DNA of 64,000 bases from Hyalangium versicolor (lineage in GTDB: Bacteria; Myxococcota; Myxococcia; Myxococcales; Myxococcaceae), in contig NZ_JAHXBF010000008.1 of NCBI RefSeq assembly GCF_020103695.1, forward strand, positions 62,001-126,000, in the 5' to 3' direction. The first letter of the stretch is position 1; each line of letters opens with the position of its first letter. The notes under the pieces were generated by a model. The model saw nothing but the letters and a program-made list of their open reading frames with translations. It was not told the origin of the DNA and searched no databases. Position numbers and translations under genes: made by a program. Below are positions 16,720 through 25,490 of the stretch, one piece after another.

Positions 16720-18747
16720 GTGCAACGGGGGGTGTTTGTGTCGAGCAACGATCTGGAACCCGTGCGTCCCGAGGGCGAGGTGTTGCGCGCGCTCGCCGAC
16801 AAGATCACCGCGATGCTCGCTTACTGGGATTCCTCGCTCCGGTGCCGGTTCGCCAACCGCGCTTACGAGCGATGGTTCGGAGTTTCTCCCGAGGCACTGA
16901 TAGGCAAGCACCTCAGCGAGTTGTTGGGACCGTTGTATGCGCTCAACCTGCCATACATCCAGGGAGCGCTGCGCGGCGAGCCGCAGGAATTCGAGCGAGA
17001 GATTCCCAATCCCGTTGGCGGTCCCCCTCGCTACAGCCTCGCGAACTACATCCCCGACATCGTGGACGGGGTGGTGCGTGGCTTCTACGTCCTCGTCACG
17101 GACGTCTCGGAGATCAAGCGAGCCCAGCTGGCGCTCCAGGAGTCCGAGGAGCGGTTCAGGCTCACCATCGACGAGGCGCCCATCGGGATGGCCCTGGTCG
17201 CACCTGGGGGACGCTTCGCCCGCGTCAACCGCGTGCTCTGCGAGATCGTCGGTTACACGGAGGAGGAGTTGATGGGACTCACCTTCGCGGCCATCACCCA
17301 TCCCGAGGATGTCGGAGTGGATCGCTCGCTGGCGGGACTGCTCTCCCGGGGGGAGATCCCTCGATACCAGCGTGGGAAGAGATACATCCGCAAGGACGGG
17401 ACGATCGTCGAAGTCATGCTCAGTGTCTCGCTCCTGCGCGGCCACGATGGCGCGCCTCGCTTCTATGTCGCCCAGATCGAGGACATCACCGAGCGGAAGC
17501 GCTTCGAGAAGGAGCAGAGGTTCCTGTCGGAGGTCGGCCTGGCCCTGGCCAACACCCTCGACTATGAGGAGACGCTGACGCGGATCGCCGATCTGGTGGT
17601 GCAGGATGTCGCGGACCTCTGCATCGTGGAGCTTGTCGAGACCAGCGAGGAGGCCCGGCGGATCAAGGTCACCTGTCGGGACTCCTCCAGGGCCTGTCTC
17701 TGCGAGCGGCTCTCACAGCCTCCGCATGATCGGCATCACCCGCACCTGCTGCAGTCGATTCTGGAGACGCGGCGGCCTGTTCTCATGCAGCACGCGTCGG
17801 TGGAGCTGATCGCGTCGCTGTCTCGGAGCGAGGAGTACCATCGTGCCCTTCAAGAGGCGGAGATCGGCTCCCTGGTCGCGGTGCCGCTCGTGGCGCGTGG
17901 GAGGCTCTTGGGGGCGATCGCCTGGGGGGCTTCGAGGGGCTCCACCGTGTACGGGCCCGCCGATCTCCGATTGGCTGAGGAGCTTGCACAACGGGCGTCG
18001 CTGTCCATCGAGAACGCGCGACTGTATCGCGCGGCCTGCCGTGCCACGCACGCCCGGGATGACGCTCTGGGGGTGGTGGCGCATGATCTGCGCAACCCCC
18101 TCAACAGCATCCTCATGCATACGCACATTCTCCGGAGCTGCCGGGAGGACACGGGGGGGCGCTCTCAAAAGGCGGTCGAGGCCATCGAGCGTTCGGCCAT
18201 CCGGATGAGCCGCCTCATCCAGGATCTCCTGGACGTGTCGTGCATGGATGCGGGCCACCTGTCCGTCGAACAGGCACGGGTCTCCTCACAACAGGTTGTG
18301 TCCGATGCGGTCGAGACCCAGAAGCCGCTCGCCACATCCGCTTCGCTCGAGCTTCGGCTCGAGGTCGCGCCGAACCTCCCTGACGTCTGGGCCGATCACG
18401 ACCGGCTCACCCAGATTTTCGAGAACCTGATCGGCAACGCGCTCAAGTTCACGAAGCCGGGCGGCCGTATCACCGTCGGAGCTGTACCGGCGGAGGGCGA
18501 GGTGCGGTTCTGGGTCGCCGATACGGGCAATGGGATCTCCGCCGAGGAAGTACCGCACTTGTTCGAACGCTTCTGGCAAGCCCGGAAAACCGAGCGGCGC
18601 GGAGCGGGTCTGGGCCTGCCGATCGTCAAAGGCATCGTCGAGGCCCACCACGGTCGGATTTGGGTGGAGAGCACGCCAGGGCAGGGGAGTACCTTCTTCT
18701 TCACGATCCCGACGGTGCACCGGGTGGCGGAATCGAGAAGGGCGTAA
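16720..18747 (+). CDS. PAS-PAS-GAF sensor histidine kinase
   Basis: Up to 675 residues, soluble. PAS domains lie at about 20-135 and 145-265 (IDEAPIGMALV), a GAF domain at about 275-445 (LVAVPLVARGRLLGAI), HisKA with acceptor His455 in VVAHDLRNPLNS, and an HATPase_c domain (DTGNGIS, GAGLGLPIVKGIVEAHHG). No receiver or output domain is present. The start is uncertain: GTG codons at 16720, 16732 and 16738 are in frame. GGGGGG at 16727-16732 sits at a suitable distance only for GTG 16738 (VSSNDLEP), so the true protein is probably about six residues shorter. The C-terminal half closely resembles the kinase at the right edge of the window. It is convergent with the beta-lactamase-family gene, 14 bp apart. 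Confidence 0.9.
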   Translation: MQRGVFVSSNDLEPVRPEGEVLRALADKITAMLAYWDSSLRCRFANRAYERWFGVSPEALIGKHLSELLGPLYALNLPYIQGALRGEPQEFEREIPNPVGGPPRYSLANYIPDIVDGVVRGFYVLVTDVSEIKRAQLALQESEERFRLTIDEAPIGMALVAPGGRFARVNRVLCEIVGYTEEELMGLTFAAITHPEDVGVDRSLAGLLSRGEIPRYQRGKRYIRKDGTIVEVMLSVSLLRGHDGAPRFYVAQIEDITERKRFEKEQRFLSEVGLALANTLDYEETLTRIADLVVQDVADLCIVELVETSEEARRIKVTCRDSSRACLCERLSQPPHDRHHPHLLQSILETRRPVLMQHASVELIASLSRSEEYHRALQEAEIGSLVAVPLVARGRLLGAIAWGASRGSTVYGPADLRLAEELAQRASLSIENARLYRAACRATHARDDALGVVAHDLRNPLNSILMHTHILRSCREDTGGRSQKAVEAIERSAIRMSRLIQDLLDVSCMDAGHLSVEQARVSSQQVVSDAVETQKPLATSASLELRLEVAPNLPDVWADHDRLTQIFENLIGNALKFTKPGGRITVGAVPAEGEVRFWVADTGNGISAEEVPHLFERFWQARKTERRGAGLGLPIVKGIVEAHHGRIWVESTPGQGSTFFFTIPTVHRVAESRRA

Positions 18748-18761
18748 CAACCGAAGGGCGC

Positions 18762-19994
18762 TCAGTCGGTGAGGGATTGGTAGACGAGCTGGCGCAGCTG
18801 CGGGCGGAGCGGGTAGGTGCTCGAGGGGAGGAGCTGGGTCATGAAGACCACGGTCAACTCCTCGGCGGGGTCGACCCAGAACGCGGTGCTCGCCATGCCG
18901 CCCCAGTGGTACTCGCCCACGCTCGTGAGCGTGCGGTAGGCGACCGGATCGATGACCACGGCGAAGCCCAATCCGAACCCCACGCCGTCGTACCGCGTCT
19001 CGGCGAACAGCGGCCGCCCGTAGACAGTGAGGTCCACGCCTCCGGGCAGGTGGTTGCGCGTCATGTAGCTGAGGGTTCGTGGGGAGAGCAGCCGCGTGCC
19101 GTCCAGCTCACCGCCGTTCAGCAGCATCCAGGTGAAGCGGGTGTAGTCGCGCGTCGTCGACACCAGCCCGCCGCCCCCCGATAGCCAGGGCGGAGGCATG
19201 GGGCTCCGGCCGAGGCCGTCGGAGCGGACCGGCTCGGTGAGGCCAGGCCCCATCCTGTACAGCGCGGCCAGCCGGTGCAGTTTGTCCGTAGGGCACCCGA
19301 ACGTGGTCTCCGTCATCCCGAGCGGGCCCAGGATGCGCTCGGCGAAGAACGCGTCGAGCGATTGTCCGGAGATGACTTCCACGAGCCGGCCGAGGACATC
19401 CGTCGCCACCGAGTAGTTCCACTCCGCGCCGGGCTGGAACGCCAGCGGGAGCTCCGCCCACCCGCGGACGCAGGCGGCGAGATCGAAACCCTCGGGCGCG
19501 CCGATATCGAACCCCCGGACTCGGTAGATCTCATCGGTGACGTGGGTCCTGAGGAAGCCGTACGTCAGCCCGGCGGTGTGCGTGAGCAGGTGCCACACCC
19601 GGATGGGCTCCGTCGCGGGCACGGTGGCCGGTTTGGTCGCCGGCCCTCCGACGTAGACGCGCGGCTGGGAGAACTCGGGCAGCCACCGGCTGACGGGATC
19701 CGTGAGCTCGAAGGCTCCCTCCTCCCACAGCATCATCGCCGCGACGGACGTGAGGGGCTTCGTCATGGAGTAGATGCGCCAGAGCGTGTTCGTCTCGACG
19801 GGGCGTCCGGCTTCCTTGTCGGCGAGCCCGTAGGACGTCAGGTGCGCGACCTTGCCACGGCGAGAGACCATCACCTGCCAGCCCGCGAGCCGCCCGTCGT
19901 CGACGTACCGGCGGAAGTGCGTGTCGATGCGCTGCAGCCGCCGCGCGTCCAGGCCGACCTCCTTCGGGTCGACGTCGATGCCAAAGTCCGCCAT
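18762..19994 (-). CDS. Beta-lactamase-family serine hydrolase (class C-like)
   Basis: A 410-residue protein of the beta-lactamase/penicillin-binding superfamily. The nucleophile motif SMTK is at Ser76-Lys79, the second motif is in WNYSVATDVLG (about residue 180), and the late segment GEYHWGGMAST matches the HxG-type third motif. There is no signal peptide, so it is cytoplasmic; members of this type are usually esterases or transesterases rather than antibiotic-destroying enzymes. The start is decided by the ribosome site: GGAGGAG lies 9 nt before ATG 19994, while the in-frame GTG at 20012 would use that same GGAGGAG as coding sequence. The substrate is unknown. Confidence 0.85.
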   Translation of the reverse strand: MADFGIDVDPKEVGLDARRLQRIDTHFRRYVDDGRLAGWQVMVSRRGKVAHLTSYGLADKEAGRPVETNTLWRIYSMTKPLTSVAAMMLWEEGAFELTDPVSRWLPEFSQPRVYVGGPATKPATVPATEPIRVWHLLTHTAGLTYGFLRTHVTDEIYRVRGFDIGAPEGFDLAACVRGWAELPLAFQPGAEWNYSVATDVLGRLVEVISGQSLDAFFAERILGPLGMTETTFGCPTDKLHRLAALYRMGPGLTEPVRSDGLGRSPMPPPWLSGGGGLVSTTRDYTRFTWMLLNGGELDGTRLLSPRTLSYMTRNHLPGGVDLTVYGRPLFAETRYDGVGFGLGFAVVIDPVAYRTLTSVGEYHWGGMASTAFWVDPAEELTVVFMTQLLPSSTYPLRPQLRQLVYQSLTD

Positions 19995-20220
19995 GTGTTG
20001 AGGCTCCTCCACGCCCAGAGGGTTACCTCACGACTCGTGGGGAGGGATATCGATTTTCAGCGACAGTCCGGCGGGTGAAGCGATGTTCCAGGGCACACGC
20101 TTCTGTGAAGGACCCCGCTCTGGGATAGGCTCCCGTGCGGAGTAAGGATGGACATGGGGGGATGTCACCACGGCGCATGGCTCCTCCCGAGATGTGCCCC
20201 TGCTGCCGGAGGAACTCAGA

Positions 20221-20670
20221 ATGACTGCAAACCGTTGGTTGGGACTGGCCACGCTGACCGTGCTGTTCGCCTCGAGCGCCTTCGCCCAGGCCGCGAGTCC
20301 GGTGGGGCGTTGGACCACCATCGATGACGAGACCAAGAAGCCCAAGTCCGTCATCGCCATCTACGAGGAGGGCGGCAAGCTGTTCGGGAAGATCGAGAAG
20401 ATCTTCCCCGAGCCCAACGAGGAGCAGAACCCGGTCTGCAAGAAGTGCGAGGGGGCGCTCAAGGACCAGCCCATCATCGGCATGGTCATCATGCGCGACC
20501 TCAAGAAGGACGATGATGAGTGGTCCGGTGGAACGATTCTCGACCCGAACAACGGCAAGACCTACAAGGTCAAGCTCTCTATCGAGGACGGGGGCAAGAA
20601 GCTGAAGGTCCGCGGCTATATCGGCCTGTCCCTCCTCGGGCGCACCCAACACTGGGTCCGCGCCGAGTAG
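20221..20670 (+). CDS. DUF2147 secreted protein
   Basis: A 149-residue protein with signal peptide MTANRWLG...AFA (cut after about residue 22). The mature part starts SPVGRWTTIDDETKKPKSVI and ends GYIGLSLLGRTQHWVR, the characteristic frame of DUF2147 proteins, which are small beta-barrel periplasmic proteins of unknown function. CKKC at about 78-81 may form a disulfide. The ATG is supported by GGAGGAA 8 nt upstream. It is monocistronic, convergent with the molybdopterin oxidoreductase. Confidence 0.88.
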   Translation: MTANRWLGLATLTVLFASSAFAQAASPVGRWTTIDDETKKPKSVIAIYEEGGKLFGKIEKIFPEPNEEQNPVCKKCEGALKDQPIIGMVIMRDLKKDDDEWSGGTILDPNNGKTYKVKLSIEDGGKKLKVRGYIGLSLLGRTQHWVRAE

Positions 20671-20704
20671 CTCTCGACGCTTCGCCCTGGCGTCGCACCA
20701 AGTT

Positions 20705-20717
20705 CCGCCCGTGGCGG
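20705..20717. terminator. Short GC hairpin between convergent genes
   Basis: CCGCC-CGT-GGCGG, a perfect 5-bp stem in the 58-bp gap between the converging DUF2147 and molybdoenzyme genes. It has no T-run on either side, so it would act only as a weak or Rho-assisted bidirectional stop. Confidence 0.25.
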
Positions 20718-20728
20718 GGCCTGAACGC

Positions 20729-22951
20729 TCAGGGTTCCACGGGCTGCGCTGGCTGCTCCAACAGTTCAACCGGAGCGGCCTGTGTTGCCTCGGTGGCGAC
20801 GCGCTCGATGGTGACCTCGACGCCGGTGAGCGCCGCAGTCCCCGAGAGCTGATCGACGAATGCCGGCTCGGTGATGTCGTTGGCGGATACCCCGGCGTGG
20901 GCGTTGGCCACCCGGGTGCGAGTGCCGGGACGGCCGTGTCCCCAGCCGTGGGGCAGGCTGACCACGCCCGGCATCATCTCGTCACTGATCTCGACCGGCA
21001 CCACCACCGCGCCGGTGCGCGAGGCGAGGCGGACCTTGTCGCCGTGAGTGATGCCTCGGGCAGCCGCGTCGCGCGGGTTCACCAGCAGGGTGCAGCGTGG
21101 CTTGCCCTTCACCATGCGGAAGCTGTTGTGGAGCCACGAGTTGTTGCTGCGCAGGTGGCGGCGCCCGACGAGGACGAGGCCACCTCCAGCGCCGTGCGCG
21201 GTCCATGAGGCGAGCCGCTCATCGAGGCGGGGCAGGTCGGCGACATAGGTCGCGGGCACCAGGTGGATGCGCTTGCCTCGCGTGTTGAGCCGCCCCGGCA
21301 GGCGCGGCTCGAGTGCGCCGAGGTCGATTCCGTGGGGTGAGGCGCGCAGCTTGTCGAGTGACAGCCCGGCGCTGCCCTTGAGCAGGCCATGAGGGCCGGT
21401 GCGAAGGCCGAGCGCGAGGAGGGTCTCGGGCGTGCTCCCGAGGAGGGTGCTTCGCAGTGCACGGGTGGCCATCGCCCCGAGTGGGCCACGTGGCGCCATC
21501 CAGCGAGCACTCAGCTCGGCGTAGATCTCCCAGTCATGCCGCTGATCAGGGCCGCGCTCGAACAGGGGCGGCGAGTACTTGGCGACATTGCGCACCGAGA
21601 AGGCGGCGAGCGCGGCGTCGTAGTGCGCCCGTTCGAGCGGAGAGGTTGGCGGCAGGATGAGGTGGGCGAAGCGTGTCGTCTCGTTGAGGTACGGATCCAC
21701 CGAGACCATGAAGTCGAGCGTGGGCAGGAGCTTCTCGAGGCGAGGGCCGCCCGGCGATGACAGCACCGGGTTGCCAGCGCTGGTGATCAGGGCGCGGACC
21801 TGACCGGGACCAGGGGTCTCGATCTCCTCGGCGAGCGTGACGATGGGAAGCTCACCGCCGAACTCTGGGAGCTTGCTGACGCGGCTGGTCCAGCGCGCGT
21901 GGCCGCCGTCGTAGCCGAGGAATCGTGCGAACGGCACGATGTCGATCGCCGGCGTGGTGAACATCATGCCGCCGGGGGAGTCGAGGTGGCCGGTCACCAC
22001 GTTGATCGCGTAGCACAGCCAGGCGGCGAGCCCGCCCAACTCCTGGGTGCAGATGCCGACACGGCCATAGAGCACGGCGCGAGGCGCGTCGGCGAACCCG
22101 CGTGCCACCTCGCGAACATCATCGGGCGCGATACCGGTGGCGGCGGCGGTCGCCTCGGGAGGGTAGCGCGCTGCGATGCGGCCGAGCTCCTCGATGCCCT
22201 CGGTGAAGTCAGCGAGGCGCCCGAGGCGGACACGGCCTTCAGCGTAGAGCACGTGCAGGAACGAGAGCAGGAAGGCGGCGTCGGTGCCGGGCCGGATGAA
22301 GAGGTGGCGATCAGCGACCCCAGCGGTCTCGGTGCGGCGCGGATCAATGACGACGAGGCGCCCACCCCGAGCGCGCATATCCTTGAGCCGCTGCTTGACG
22401 TTGGGCGCGGTCATGACGCTGCCGTTGGACACCAGCGGGTTGCCGCCAAGGACGATCATGTGCTCGGTCCGGTCGAGGTCCGGCACCGGCATGAGCAGCT
22501 GGTCGCCGAACATCATCAGCGCGGCGAGCATGTGGGGGAGCTGATCGATCGAGGTCGCCGAGGAGGCGTTACGGGTGCCCAGGCGGCGCAGGAAGAGCTG
22601 GCCGTGGAGCATCAGGCCCAGGCTGTGGGCGGTGGGGTTGCCCTGGTACGTCGCGATGGCGTCGATCCCGTAGGCGTCGCGCACCGCGCGCAGGCGCTCG
22701 ATGGTGAGATCGAACGCCTCGTCCCACGGAATCTCACGCCAGTTGGAGCCCTCCCGCAGCATCGGTCGGCGCAGGCGATCCGGGTCGTAGTGCAGGTCCG
22801 CGAGCGCGGTGGCCTTGGGGCAGATGTAGCCGCGCGAGAACGGATCCGCGTCGTCACCCCGGATCGAGACGACCTGATCGCCCTCGACCTCGATCGCGAC
22901 GCCGCAGGTCGCCTCGCAGAGGGTGCAGCTGCGATAGTGGGTGGTGGGCAT
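20729..22951 (-). CDS. Molybdopterin-dependent oxidoreductase (DMSO reductase superfamily)
   Basis: A 740-residue single-subunit-like molybdoenzyme. The N-terminus binds a 4Fe-4S cluster through Cys9, Cys12, Cys16 and Cys44 (CTLCEATC, YICPK). The central part follows the formate dehydrogenase/nitrate reductase fold (GGNPLVSNGSV, VVIDPRRTETA, GTDAAF), and the C-terminus is a dinucleotide-binding domain (LVNPRDAAARGITHGDKV, VSLPHGWGHG). In the region expected to carry the metal ligand (SSATSIDQLPH) I see no cysteine or selenocysteine, so the ligand may be Asp or Ser, unlike formate dehydrogenases. No Tat signal is present, so it is cytoplasmic. GAGGAG supports the ATG. The substrate is unknown; the P450/SRPBCC genes lie directly upstream on the same strand. 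Confidence 0.88.
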   Translation of the reverse strand: MPTTHYRSCTLCEATCGVAIEVEGDQVVSIRGDDADPFSRGYICPKATALADLHYDPDRLRRPMLREGSNWREIPWDEAFDLTIERLRAVRDAYGIDAIATYQGNPTAHSLGLMLHGQLFLRRLGTRNASSATSIDQLPHMLAALMMFGDQLLMPVPDLDRTEHMIVLGGNPLVSNGSVMTAPNVKQRLKDMRARGGRLVVIDPRRTETAGVADRHLFIRPGTDAAFLLSFLHVLYAEGRVRLGRLADFTEGIEELGRIAARYPPEATAAATGIAPDDVREVARGFADAPRAVLYGRVGICTQELGGLAAWLCYAINVVTGHLDSPGGMMFTTPAIDIVPFARFLGYDGGHARWTSRVSKLPEFGGELPIVTLAEEIETPGPGQVRALITSAGNPVLSSPGGPRLEKLLPTLDFMVSVDPYLNETTRFAHLILPPTSPLERAHYDAALAAFSVRNVAKYSPPLFERGPDQRHDWEIYAELSARWMAPRGPLGAMATRALRSTLLGSTPETLLALGLRTGPHGLLKGSAGLSLDKLRASPHGIDLGALEPRLPGRLNTRGKRIHLVPATYVADLPRLDERLASWTAHGAGGGLVLVGRRHLRSNNSWLHNSFRMVKGKPRCTLLVNPRDAAARGITHGDKVRLASRTGAVVVPVEISDEMMPGVVSLPHGWGHGRPGTRTRVANAHAGVSANDITEPAFVDQLSGTAALTGVEVTIERVATEATQAAPVELLEQPAQPVEP

Positions 22952-23041
22952 GGGCTCGCTCCTCGACCTCGTTCCGGCCCGGGACTGTAGCGCGAAGCCC
23001 GAGGCGAGGAGCGGTGCTCACAGCTGACGGTTGCAGCGCTC

Positions 23042-24274
23042 TCAGTTGCGAGTGGGGGTCCACTCCAGATTCAGATACGCGTGCTGCCGCAGCAGGCCTG
23101 GAACGAAGGCGAACTCCTGATCCACCAGCCGGGCATCGGGCAGCCGCTGCGTCAGGACCTCCATGGCGGTGTGGAGCTCCTGCTTGGCGAGGCCCGAGCC
23201 CACGCACACGTGCGTGCCCTTGCCGAAGGCCACGTGATGGGCCGCGTTGGAGCGCTCGAGCTGGAAGCTGTCCGGGTTGGCGAAGCGCCCCTCATCCCGG
23301 TTGGCGGAGATGAAGGCGATCATCACCCGGGCTCCCGCGGGGATATCCACCCCGCCGACGTTCACTGCCTCGGTCGTCGTCCGGTGCAGCCCCCAGAAGG
23401 GGGATTCCAGCCGCAGGGCCTCGTCGACGGCCTGGGGAATGAGCGCCGGCTCCGCAGCCAGGCGCTTCCAGAGCCCGGGCTGCTGCAACAGCACCCGGGT
23501 CGCGATGCCCAGCGAGCTCGTCAGCGTCGCCCGCCCAGCGATCACCGCGCCGGAGATCATTCCCGCCAGCTCCTCGGTGGTGAGCTCCTCCTGGCTGAGC
23601 AGGTTGGTGACGAGTTGGCTCATGGCGTCGTCCCGGCCCTTGCCCTGGCGCTCCCGGATGCAGTCGGCCACATAGCGCTGCAGCTCCACCACCTGGCTCG
23701 CGCAGTCCCGCTGCTGCTCGGGCGGCATCGACGCGAAGAGCAGCAACACCCATGCATCACCCCACTTGCGGAAGGTGTGCAGCATGGACTGGGGAATATC
23801 CATCCACGACAGGATGATGCTCATGGGCAGGGGGAAGGTGAACTGCTCCACCATGTTGGCCCGCCCATCATTGATGAAGCCATCCACGAGCCGGTTCGTC
23901 GTCGCGAGGATATGGGGCGCGAGGGAGCGGATGGCCTCCTGGGAGAAGACCTTCTTGAAGTGGGCGCGCCGGCGCGTGTGGATGGGGGCGTCCTCGTTCA
24001 CGAGCGGCGGATCCCGGTAGTGGCTGTCCCGGAGCAGCGCCTGCACCTCTGGCACGAGCGCCTCGCGATTCACTGCGAGGTTGTTCGCTGAGGAGAAGCG
24101 CTTCGGATCCTGGAGGACGGTATAGAGGTCCTCGTAGCGCGTCACGACCCAGGCCTGGAGGATGTCGCTGAAGAAGACGGGTTGCGCGGTCCGGGCCTGG
24201 GTGAAGAACGGATGCGGATTGTCGCGAAGCGGAGGGATGAACGGATGAAAGGTATTGATCGTGCCGAGGTTCAT
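23042..24274 (-). CDS. Cytochrome P450 with altered I-helix
   Basis: A 410-residue soluble bacterial P450. The heme ligand is Cys357 in FGKGTHVCVGSG, and the ExxR pair is in EALRLES (about residue 290). The I-helix reads AGRAT (246-250): the acidic residue that normally precedes the oxygen-activating threonine ([AG]Gx[DE]T) is replaced by alanine. This occurs in P450s with unusual chemistry and in some natural-product enzymes. No redox partner is encoded nearby. The two SRPBCC genes lie just upstream on the same strand, and the promoter before them probably drives all three. No strong ribosome site precedes the ATG. The substrate is unknown. Confidence 0.9.
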   Translation of the reverse strand: MNLGTINTFHPFIPPLRDNPHPFFTQARTAQPVFFSDILQAWVVTRYEDLYTVLQDPKRFSSANNLAVNREALVPEVQALLRDSHYRDPPLVNEDAPIHTRRRAHFKKVFSQEAIRSLAPHILATTNRLVDGFINDGRANMVEQFTFPLPMSIILSWMDIPQSMLHTFRKWGDAWVLLLFASMPPEQQRDCASQVVELQRYVADCIRERQGKGRDDAMSQLVTNLLSQEELTTEELAGMISGAVIAGRATLTSSLGIATRVLLQQPGLWKRLAAEPALIPQAVDEALRLESPFWGLHRTTTEAVNVGGVDIPAGARVMIAFISANRDEGRFANPDSFQLERSNAAHHVAFGKGTHVCVGSGLAKQELHTAMEVLTQRLPDARLVDQEFAFVPGLLRQHAYLNLEWTPTRN

Positions 24275-24347
24275 GGGCTGTGACTCTGGTGTTTTGACTT
24301 CGCGGGCAACTCCACATCAGGACGCGTCTACAAGTGCTGATATCATC

Positions 24348-24794
24348 TCATGTATCAGCCTCCAGCAAGGCCTTGAGATTGCCGTACGCCAACGCGAGCG
24401 GCCGGCGTGACAAATACGAGAAGAGCCCGTCGAACAGCCGCAACGGGCCCGGCAATGTCAGCTCACCGGACTCGGTGACCAGGGTGCCTCCGGGGGCCGG
24501 CTCGAACGACCGGGTGCCGACATAGGGCATCGTCGAGCCCGCGGTGCTGCGCACGCGGATGCTCCGAGGGAACTCGAACTCCTCGATGTCGAAGTACCAC
24601 ACCCACTTCCGGCCGAAGGACTGGCGCACTTCGATGAACGTCGAGCCCTTTCCCAGCGGTCCGGGAGAGGTGATGCGCACCTCCTTGATCTCCGGCTGCC
24701 AGCGCAGCTCGTTGGTCAAGTTGGTGACGTACGCAAACACCTGCTCCACGGGACGGCGGATGAAGACGCTATGCGAAACTCGCATCCAGCTCAC
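24348..24794 (-). CDS. SRPBCC-family (START/Bet v1-like) protein
   Basis: A 148-residue protein of the helix-grip fold: VFIRRPVEQVFAYVTNLTNELRW at the N-terminus is the typical first strand and helix pair, and the end (LSRRPLALAYGNLKALLE) is the long C-terminal helix. These proteins bind hydrophobic ligands or act as cyclases, aromatases or carriers. Its start overlaps the end of the upstream SRPBCC gene by 26 bp, so translation is coupled; a second Met nine bases later is an alternative start. Placed before a P450, it may hold or shape a hydrophobic substrate, but this is inference. Confidence 0.82.
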   Translation of the reverse strand: MSWMRVSHSVFIRRPVEQVFAYVTNLTNELRWQPEIKEVRITSPGPLGKGSTFIEVRQSFGRKWVWYFDIEEFEFPRSIRVRSTAGSTMPYVGTRSFEPAPGGTLVTESGELTLPGPLRLFDGLFSYLSRRPLALAYGNLKALLEADT

Positions 24795-25281
24795 CGGCTT
24801 CGCTCGAGGCGCGCTGGGCGGCCAGGTAGGCCCGCAGGCCGGCCTCTCCCCGCGGCATCGTCCACCGGTGATTCCAGGCGAAGATGGGCTTGAGCAGCCA
24901 GCTCGTGTAACGGATCAGCGGCTTGGAGACCGAGACGCTCCACTGGATGTCGATCCACGTCCCGTCTTCCGTGGAGCTGAAGGTCGCCCGCCAGATGCCC
25001 TCGAAGTCCCCGTGCGTGCGGATCTCGATCTCCCGCCCCGGCTCCAGCACCATGGGCTCGAGCGTGAAGTGCAGCTGGTACGGCAGAAGCCCCCGGGCGC
25101 GCGCCCTCACACAGGCGCCCGACCACGAGTCCTCTCCCGGATCAACGAGCGACACCTCTTGATAGACCCCGGACCACCACTCGGGGAGCTTTGTCGCGTC
25201 CACCACCACCTGCCACACCTCGCCGGGGGTGAAGCCAGGAATCTCCCAGTGCTCGTTGAAATGGTACCAATTGCTTTCCAT
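24769..25281 (-). CDS. SRPBCC-family protein, first gene of P450 group
   Basis: A 170-residue protein from ATG 25281 (MESNWYHFNEHWEIPGFTP); a longer in-frame start at 25314 would run into the promoter region. It starts with the SRPBCC pattern WEI.G...EVWQVVVDATKLPEWW and has the strand EPGREIEIRTHGDFEGIW. It is diverged from its neighbour, so the two are not a recent duplication. It is the promoter-proximal gene of the set SRPBCC-SRPBCC-P450 and is divergent from the LysE-type exporter. Ligand unknown. Confidence 0.8.
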   Translation of the reverse strand: MESNWYHFNEHWEIPGFTPGEVWQVVVDATKLPEWWSGVYQEVSLVDPGEDSWSGACVRARARGLLPYQLHFTLEPMVLEPGREIEIRTHGDFEGIWRATFSSTEDGTWIDIQWSVSVSKPLIRYTSWLLKPIFAWNHRWTMPRGEAGLRAYLAAQRASSEAGELDASFA

Positions 25282-25307
25282 GTCACGCTGCCTGATTGTG
25301 GGGAAAG

Positions 25308-25345
25308 GTCGCAAAATTTAGGAAATCGGGAGAAGCCATTATCAA
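25308..25345 (-). promoter_or_regulatory. Candidate sigma-70-like promoter for SRPBCC-P450 genes
   Basis: On the minus strand TTGATA (25345-25340) is followed after 19 bp by TAAATT (25320-25315), about 30 bp before the first SRPBCC start. The stretch 25311-25375 is strikingly A+T rich for this genome. The spacing is 2 bp longer than ideal. Confidence 0.4.
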
Positions 25346-25490
25346 CGGTGAATAAAAAAATTCAAGATCCTTCAAGCTGGGGGAAGACCCAAAGTGAAGA
25401 AAGTCGCGCGAGCGCGTTCTCGGAGTGGTGAGGTGGATCAGCGCGCTTCTCTCCTGTCGGAGAGTGTCGGGTGATAGACGAGTCGCAGTC

